From: Massilia sp. CF038
GTDB taxonomy: Bacteria > Pseudomonadota > Gammaproteobacteria > Burkholderiales > Burkholderiaceae_D
Length of the DNA: 64,000 bases
Direction of reading: 5' to 3'
Assembly: GCF_900129765.1 (NCBI RefSeq)
Contig: NZ_FQWU01000001.1
Span: 372,001 to 436,000, forward strand
Below are positions 59,889 to 64,000 of the stretch, piece after piece. The notes below the pieces were generated by a model. It was not told the DNA's origin, did no database searches, and was given only the letters and a program-made list of their open reading frames with translations. Position numbers and translations under genes: made by a program. Each line of letters begins with the position of its first letter. Position 1 is the first letter of the stretch.

Positions 59889-61019
59889 TTACTTGATGAC
59901 TTCCATCTTGGTGCGCTTGCCGCCCTTGAAGGTGAACAGGGTCAGCGCGCCATCCTTGATGTCGCCCTTGTCGTCAAACTGGATCAGGCCGGTTACGCCC
60001 TGGTGCTTGATCTTTTTCAGTTCTGGCAAGTACTTGGCAGGATCGGATGACTTGGCATTCTGCATGGCGTGGGCCATGGTCATGACCGAATCGTAGACGT
60101 ACGGTGCGTACAGCTGCACGTCGGCATTGAAGCGCTTCTTGAAGCGGGCCGAGAAGTCCGCCAGCACTTTTTCCTGCGGGCCGGCCACGCCGCCAGCTTC
60201 GGCGCAAGTGACATTGCCTTCGCCCAGGCCGTCGCCTGCCAGGCGGATCATGCCTTCGGTGCAGACGCCGTCGCCGCCCATGAACTTGGCATTGATGCCC
60301 AGTGCTTTCATTTGCTTGAGCATCGGACCGCCGACCGCGTCCATGCCGCCAAAGAAGACCAGGTCCGGCTTCTTGGCTTTGAGCGAGGTCAGGATGGCGG
60401 TAAAGTCAGTTGCCTTGTCGGTCGTGAATTCTTTGGCGACGATGTTGGCGCCCTTGGCACCCTTGATGAATTCGCCTGCCACACCCTGGCCATAGGCCGT
60501 GCGGTCATCGATCACGGCGATGTTCTTGGCGCCCAGTTTGGTGACAGCGTATTTGCCCAGCGTGCCGCCCAGCTTGTTGTCATTGGCGACCACGCGGAAT
60601 GCGCCAGGGAAGCCTTGCTTGGTGTACATCGGCTGGGTGGACGACGGGGAAATCTGCGGGATGCCAGCGTCGTTGTAAATCTTGGAGGCAGGCACGGTGG
60701 TGCCGGAATTGAGGTGGCCAATCACGCCCTGGACCTTGGCGTCGACCAGTTTCTGCGCCACTGCGGTGCCTTGCTTCGGATCGGCGCCGTCGTCTTCGGT
60801 GACCAGCTGGAAGGTGGCTTTTTTACCGTTGATCAGGAAATTGCTGGCGTTCAGTTCTTCGATGGCCAGACGCGCGCCATTTTCGTTATCTTTACCCAAG
60901 TGTGCACTGGCGCCGGAAATCGGACCAACGTGGCCGATCTTGACGACTTCCTGCGCGCTGGCCGTGCCGACGAATGCCATGGCAATGGCTAGTGGAATGA
61001 GTTTGGTCTTGAACTGCAT
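59889..61019 (-). CDS. branched-chain amino acid ABC transporter substrate-binding protein (LivJ-like)
   Basis: The 376-residue periplasmic protein has a signal peptide (cleavage after ASA, about residue 22) and the periplasmic-binding-protein-type-1 fold of the Leu/Ile/Val family: VVKIGHVGPISGASAHLGKD, then GVIGHLNSGTTVPAS. It delivers amino acids to an inner-membrane ABC transporter that is not encoded here, so it is an orphan binding protein. GGAG lies seven bases before the ATG at 61019, which starts the signal peptide; the frame is open 44 codons further upstream. The 202 bp upstream of it contains no gene I can support. Confidence 0.9.
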   Translation of the reverse strand: MQFKTKLIPLAIAMAFVGTASAQEVVKIGHVGPISGASAHLGKDNENGARLAIEELNASNFLINGKKATFQLVTEDDGADPKQGTAVAQKLVDAKVQGVIGHLNSGTTVPASKIYNDAGIPQISPSSTQPMYTKQGFPGAFRVVANDNKLGGTLGKYAVTKLGAKNIAVIDDRTAYGQGVAGEFIKGAKGANIVAKEFTTDKATDFTAILTSLKAKKPDLVFFGGMDAVGGPMLKQMKALGINAKFMGGDGVCTEGMIRLAGDGLGEGNVTCAEAGGVAGPQEKVLADFSARFKKRFNADVQLYAPYVYDSVMTMAHAMQNAKSSDPAKYLPELKKIKHQGVTGLIQFDDKGDIKDGALTLFTFKGGKRTKMEVIK

Positions 61020-61221
61020 GTGCATTCTCCAATGGATTGATAACAGCAGCGCTTGTGGCGCTGATTTTCGAAAATTTTGCGTAGGCCAAAAGGTACAACA
61101 AATTATCAGGAACGCAAAGCCGATTGTCAGTAAACGCACAAGGGCGCGCATGGTGCACGCCCCTGGCGCTATCGGCTGATGATTTTGTAAGCAGTTGCAA
61201 GCAGGCTGCCTGTGTTTACCG

Positions 61222-61608
61222 CTATTTTTTCAGCGATTGCAGGTGCGCGACTTCCTGCGCCACCGCCCGCACCACGATTTTTTCGATGGTGTCTTGCAAG
61301 CCGGTGCGGATCTCGTTGGTGAGGCCAGCCACGGCGTGTTTCAGCACTTCCTCCATGCTGTCGCGCAAACGCTGTTCAAGGACGAAGTCGACCCGTCCCT
61401 GCAGTTGCTGGAGGATGCGCTCCGACAGGCGCCGTTCCAGCAAATTCCATTCTGGCGCCGACCAGGTATCAATGGCCCGCTCTTCCAGGTGGGCATTGAC
61501 CTCGTCGCGCGCAGGCGCCGCTGCCGCCGGCGGCGTGCCAGGCTCCGTGTCGGGCTGGTCGCTGAATACTTCCGTCAGGAGCGGGATGGTTTGATCGAAC
61601 TGGCTCAT
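61222..61608 (-). CDS. small helical protein of unknown function next to holC
   Basis: The 128-residue product has an acidic, Pro/Ala-rich N-terminal third and then a long amphipathic helical region (about 50-125) with EWNLLERRLSERILQQLQGR and EEVLKHAVAGLTNEIRTGLQ. There is no signal or membrane segment. I do not recognise a named family. It begins one base after the holC stop (TGACATG), so the two are translationally coupled, which suggests a link to replication or simply a conserved neighbourhood. The ATG at 61608 is favoured because the longer frame runs into holC. Confidence 0.75.
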   Translation of the reverse strand: MSQFDQTIPLLTEVFSDQPDTEPGTPPAAAAPARDEVNAHLEERAIDTWSAPEWNLLERRLSERILQQLQGRVDFVLEQRLRDSMEEVLKHAVAGLTNEIRTGLQDTIEKIVVRAVAQEVAHLQSLKK

Positions 61609-61609
61609 G

Positions 61610-62029
61610 TCAGGCGGCGACGAAGTGGGTAAGGGGGAATGCCTGCTGCTTGTAGGCGACGTAGCGCTGGCGTCCGGCAGCGGCATCGTCTTCGTCGCGG
61701 GCGACAATTTCAAACACGCGCTGAAAGCGCTCGACGCCCTCGGGCTGGCTGCGGGTCAGGTTGACCAGCATGTCGTGGTGCGGGAATGCGGCGTCCATCC
61801 GGTCGGTGACGATGATCGCCGAGCGCGCTGCCAGTGCGGAACCGGCCATGGCGTGTGGCAGGAAGTCGGTCTCGCCCACCGTCCACAGCGCCGCGTCGAG
61901 CTGGGCAGCCAGGCCTGCATCGGGCGCGAGCAGCACCAGCTTGCCGCCGGCGCCGTAGGCTTTGCGGGCCAGCCGGCAGGCGTAGCTGACTTTATCGGCA
62001 ATATTGGTATGAAAATCGACCCGCGTCAT
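61610..62029 (-). CDS. holC: DNA polymerase III subunit chi
   Basis: The 139-residue protein starts MTRVDFHTNIADKVSYACRL and continues with the chi-subunit pattern (AYGAGGKLVLLAPD, DFLPHAM, MLVNLTRSQPEG). Chi links the clamp loader to single-stranded DNA-binding protein at the replication fork. I chose the ATG at 62029; a TTG four codons upstream (62041) overlaps the previous gene and is possible. It is followed by a coupled small gene. Confidence 0.88.
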   Translation of the reverse strand: MTRVDFHTNIADKVSYACRLARKAYGAGGKLVLLAPDAGLAAQLDAALWTVGETDFLPHAMAGSALAARSAIIVTDRMDAAFPHHDMLVNLTRSQPEGVERFQRVFEIVARDEDDAAAGRQRYVAYKQQAFPLTHFVAA

Positions 62030-62037
62030 CTGCTCAC

Positions 62038-62670
62038 TCAAAACTTGAACGCCGGTTCAGGCTCCAGGGCTTTCTTGCGCGCAGCTTCCGCTTCGGCGGC
62101 GGCAGCTGCCACGCGGACCGCTTCCTGGTCCGGATTGCTGGGCCGCGGCGCCAGGGAAGTCGGACTCGGGTATTGATAGGTCGAAGGCAGCATCGAGCGT
62201 TCAGGGTAGGAGGCGAGCGACAAAGCCGATTCCCAGATTGACGCAGCAAAGCCGCCGGACTTGCTGCGGCCCACCATCAGGATGGGCAAGCGTTCACCGG
62301 CACCCAGCTCTTTCAGTTTCTCCTGGTCGGCCTTGGTGGTGACAGTTTTTTCCGTGAACGGAATGCCTTTGCGGCGCAGCAGCGCGCGTCCATTGTCGCA
62401 GGCAGTGCAAGCGTCAGTGGTGTACAGCGTGACGGGATTACGCGCGACAGCGTCAGCCAGCGCATAAGGGAAGCTGGTGGCGACGCTGCCGCCGGCGCCG
62501 GCCTTGATCGGTGCCGTTTTGGCAGCCGCGGGCGGCGGCGTGTCGGTAAAGTGGGTCTTGCCGTTGGCATCGACCCATTTGTACATTTGCGCGCTGGCAG
62601 CGCTCATGCACAGCAGCAGGGCCAGGCCCAGGGAAGCGCTGCGCGCGTGCGTGGTCATTGCGTTTTTCAT
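62038..62670 (-). CDS. exported DUF4124 / glutaredoxin-like protein
   Basis: The 210-residue protein has a signal peptide (cleavage after ASA, about residue 27) and a DUF4124 motif (MYKWVDANGKTHFTDTPPP, about 29-47). A glutaredoxin-like domain (about 75-150) has the redox motif CTAC in TTDACTACDNG, and a Pro-rich and Ala/Glu-rich tail ends at FKF. DUF4124 plus a thioredoxin-fold domain is a known pairing in betaproteobacteria. It probably acts on disulfides in the periplasm, but the partner is unknown. AGGAG precedes the ATG at 62670. It lies between prlC and holC on the same strand. Confidence 0.83.
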   Translation of the reverse strand: MKNAMTTHARSASLGLALLLCMSAASAQMYKWVDANGKTHFTDTPPPAAAKTAPIKAGAGGSVATSFPYALADAVARNPVTLYTTDACTACDNGRALLRRKGIPFTEKTVTTKADQEKLKELGAGERLPILMVGRSKSGGFAASIWESALSLASYPERSMLPSTYQYPSPTSLAPRPSNPDQEAVRVAAAAAEAEAARKKALEPEPAFKF

Positions 62671-62692
62671 ACTTATCTCCTGCGGGCACGGT

Positions 62693-64000
62693 CTATTCGG
62701 ACGACATGCCACTGTGGCGTAACAAGGCGTCAATGCTCGGTTCGCGCCCACGGAAGGCTTTGAACGACTCGAGCGCTGGACGCGAACCTCCGACGGCAAG
62801 AATTTCACGCTGAAAGCGTTTGCCGGTATCGTCGGACAACTGGCCGCCACCCGCCTCCAGCGCCTCTTCAAAAGCGGCATAGGCGTCGGCGGACAGGACT
62901 TCTGCCCACTTGTAGCTATAGTACCCGGCGGCATACCCACCTGCAAAGATATGTCCGAAAGAGTGTTGGAAACGGTTGAATGCAGGTGGTGTCATGACCG
63001 AGAACTTTGCCCGAACGTCGTCGATCAGGGATTGAACGCTCTGCGAACTGCTTGGATCGTAGTCGAAATGCAGGTGCATGTCGACCAGCGAGAATTCCAC
63101 CTGGCGCAAGGTCTGCAAGCCCGACTGGAAGTTCTTCGCTGCCAGCATCTTGTCGTACAGCGCACGCGGCAAGGCCTCGCCCGTTTTCACGTGGCCAGTC
63201 ATATGCTGCAGTACGTCCCATTCCCAGCAGAAGTTTTCCATGAACTGCGAAGGCAGTTCAACCGCATCCCATTCCACGCCTGAGATACCGGACACGCCCA
63301 GCTCTTCCACCTGGGTCAGCATGTGGTGCAAGCCGTGGCCAAATTCATGGAACAGGGTGGTCACTTCGTCGTGCGTGAACAGCGAAGGCTGGACGACGCC
63401 GTCCACGCTGGCAGGCGGGGTGAAGTTGCAGGTCAGGTAGGCGACCGGCGTTTGCAGTGCGCCGTTCGACTGCACACGGCGTCCGCGTGCATCGTTCATC
63501 CAGGCGCCTTGCTGTTTGCCAGCGCGGGCATACAGGTCCAGGTAGAACTGGCCCACCAGCGCGCCCTCGCGCTCGATACGGAAAAAGCGCACGTCGGGGT
63601 GCCAGGTGGCGGCCGTGTCCGGCAGGATCCGGACCGAAAACAGTTGTTGCACCAGGCGGAACAAGCCATCGATGACTTTGTGCTCAGGGAAGTATTGCTT
63701 CACTTCCTGGGCCGAAAAAGCGTAGCGCTGCTCGCGCAGTTTTTCCGATGCGTAGGTCAAATCCCAGGCTTGCAGCTGGTCGATGCCGAGCTGTTCGCGG
63801 GCAAAAGTGCGTACTTCGGCCAGGTCCTGTTCCGCATACGGACGGGCACGGCGGGCCAGGTCTTCCAGGAAGGCGATGACGTGCTCGGGACTTTGCGCCA
63901 TCTTGGGTACCAGGGAGACTTCGGCAAAATTGCGGTAGTCAAGCAGGCGTGCTTCTTCGTTGCGCAGTTGCAGCAGGGTGGCAATGTTGCCGGTGTTATC
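62693..64000 (-). CDS. prlC: oligopeptidase A (M3 metallopeptidase), partial
   Basis: The C-terminal 435 codons are visible; the frame stays open to base 64000, so the start is outside the window. The zinc site HEFGHGLHHML lies within the M3 peptidase catalytic region, followed by a Glu ligand region and the FNRFQHSFGHIFAGGYAAGYYSYKWAE segment typical of PrlC and Dcp. PrlC is a cytosolic zinc endopeptidase that degrades signal peptides and other oligopeptides. The stop is 22 bp before the DUF4124 protein gene on the same strand. Confidence 0.93.
   Translation of the reverse strand, partial: DNTGNIATLLQLRNEEARLLDYRNFAEVSLVPKMAQSPEHVIAFLEDLARRARPYAEQDLAEVRTFAREQLGIDQLQAWDLTYASEKLREQRYAFSAQEVKQYFPEHKVIDGLFRLVQQLFSVRILPDTAATWHPDVRFFRIEREGALVGQFYLDLYARAGKQQGAWMNDARGRRVQSNGALQTPVAYLTCNFTPPASVDGVVQPSLFTHDEVTTLFHEFGHGLHHMLTQVEELGVSGISGVEWDAVELPSQFMENFCWEWDVLQHMTGHVKTGEALPRALYDKMLAAKNFQSGLQTLRQVEFSLVDMHLHFDYDPSSSQSVQSLIDDVRAKFSVMTPPAFNRFQHSFGHIFAGGYAAGYYSYKWAEVLSADAYAAFEEALEAGGGQLSDDTGKRFQREILAVGGSRPALESFKAFRGREPSIDALLRHSGMSSE

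Noticed and set aside
59889-61151. Extended N-terminus of the LivJ-like binding protein
   Set aside because: The ATG at 61019 starts a standard signal peptide with a well-placed GGAG; the extension would bury the signal sequence.
61142-61162. GGGCGCGCA/TGCACGCCC hairpin as a terminator after the holC-linked gene
   Set aside because: The stem is good but no T-run follows on either strand, so rho-independent termination is not supported.

Overview
The window comes from the chromosome of a GC-rich betaproteobacterium, most likely Oxalobacteraceae (Massilia/Duganella/Telluria type). The reasons are a phasin, the Burkholderiales-type glucokinase/RpiR fusion proteins (two copies), a small Trp-rich membrane protein, a zapB-like/zapA/6S RNA block, groESL under a CIRCE element, and a large TonB-dependent maltodextrin locus. 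Taxonomy is inferred from gene content only.

Layout. Bases 1-5412 hold the end of an operon built around a 1200-residue tubulin-like protein with a C-terminal GYF-type domain. It is flanked by small membrane proteins and a zinc-ribbon/transmembrane/TPR-like protein, and its function is unknown. Bases 5409-20852 are mostly housekeeping and accessory genes: a molybdopterin oxidoreductase, a helix-rich lipoprotein, a TPR-GGDEF diguanylate cyclase, an ABC-2 transporter, a heterodimeric MdlA/MdlB-type exporter, a phasin, a CodA-like deaminase with an altered active-site residue, a GNAT acetyltransferase and a chemoreceptor.

Bases 20859-51321 form an alpha-glucan utilisation island, interrupted only by deaD, a small phosphatase-like gene and a lipoprotein. 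A minus-strand operon of exported enzymes (neopullulanase-type GH13, glycogen-debranching-type, six-hairpin glycosidase, esterase) diverges from a MalA-like TonB-dependent receptor. Then come two divergent SLC45/GPH-like sugar transporters, phosphoglucomutase, an exported alpha-amylase, a glucokinase/RpiR fusion, a pullulanase, a POT-family transporter, a cytosolic alpha-glucosidase and a second glucokinase/RpiR fusion. The likely flow is uptake of maltodextrins across the outer membrane, periplasmic trimming and debranching, import of small sugars, cytosolic hydrolysis, then glucokinase and Pgm. Nine copies of a 15-bp palindrome related to TGTAGT-N3-ACTACA lie only in the control regions of this island and mostly touch predicted -10 elements. 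They look like operators for the HexR-like domains of the two fusion proteins.

Bases 51326-64000 return to core functions: groESL with CIRCE, the zapB-like gene, zapA, 6S RNA, an EVE-domain protein, another chemoreceptor, a TSUP exporter, lgt, a Trp-rich small protein, a c-type cytochrome, a branched-chain amino acid binding protein, holC with a small unknown gene, a DUF4124/glutaredoxin protein and most of oligopeptidase A (running off the right edge). Two 84-bp intergenic palindromic elements of one family (41225-41308 and 59800-59883) and a 36-bp tandem triplication over the amylase stop codon are the main repeats. No tRNA, rRNA, CRISPR array or insertion sequence was recognised.
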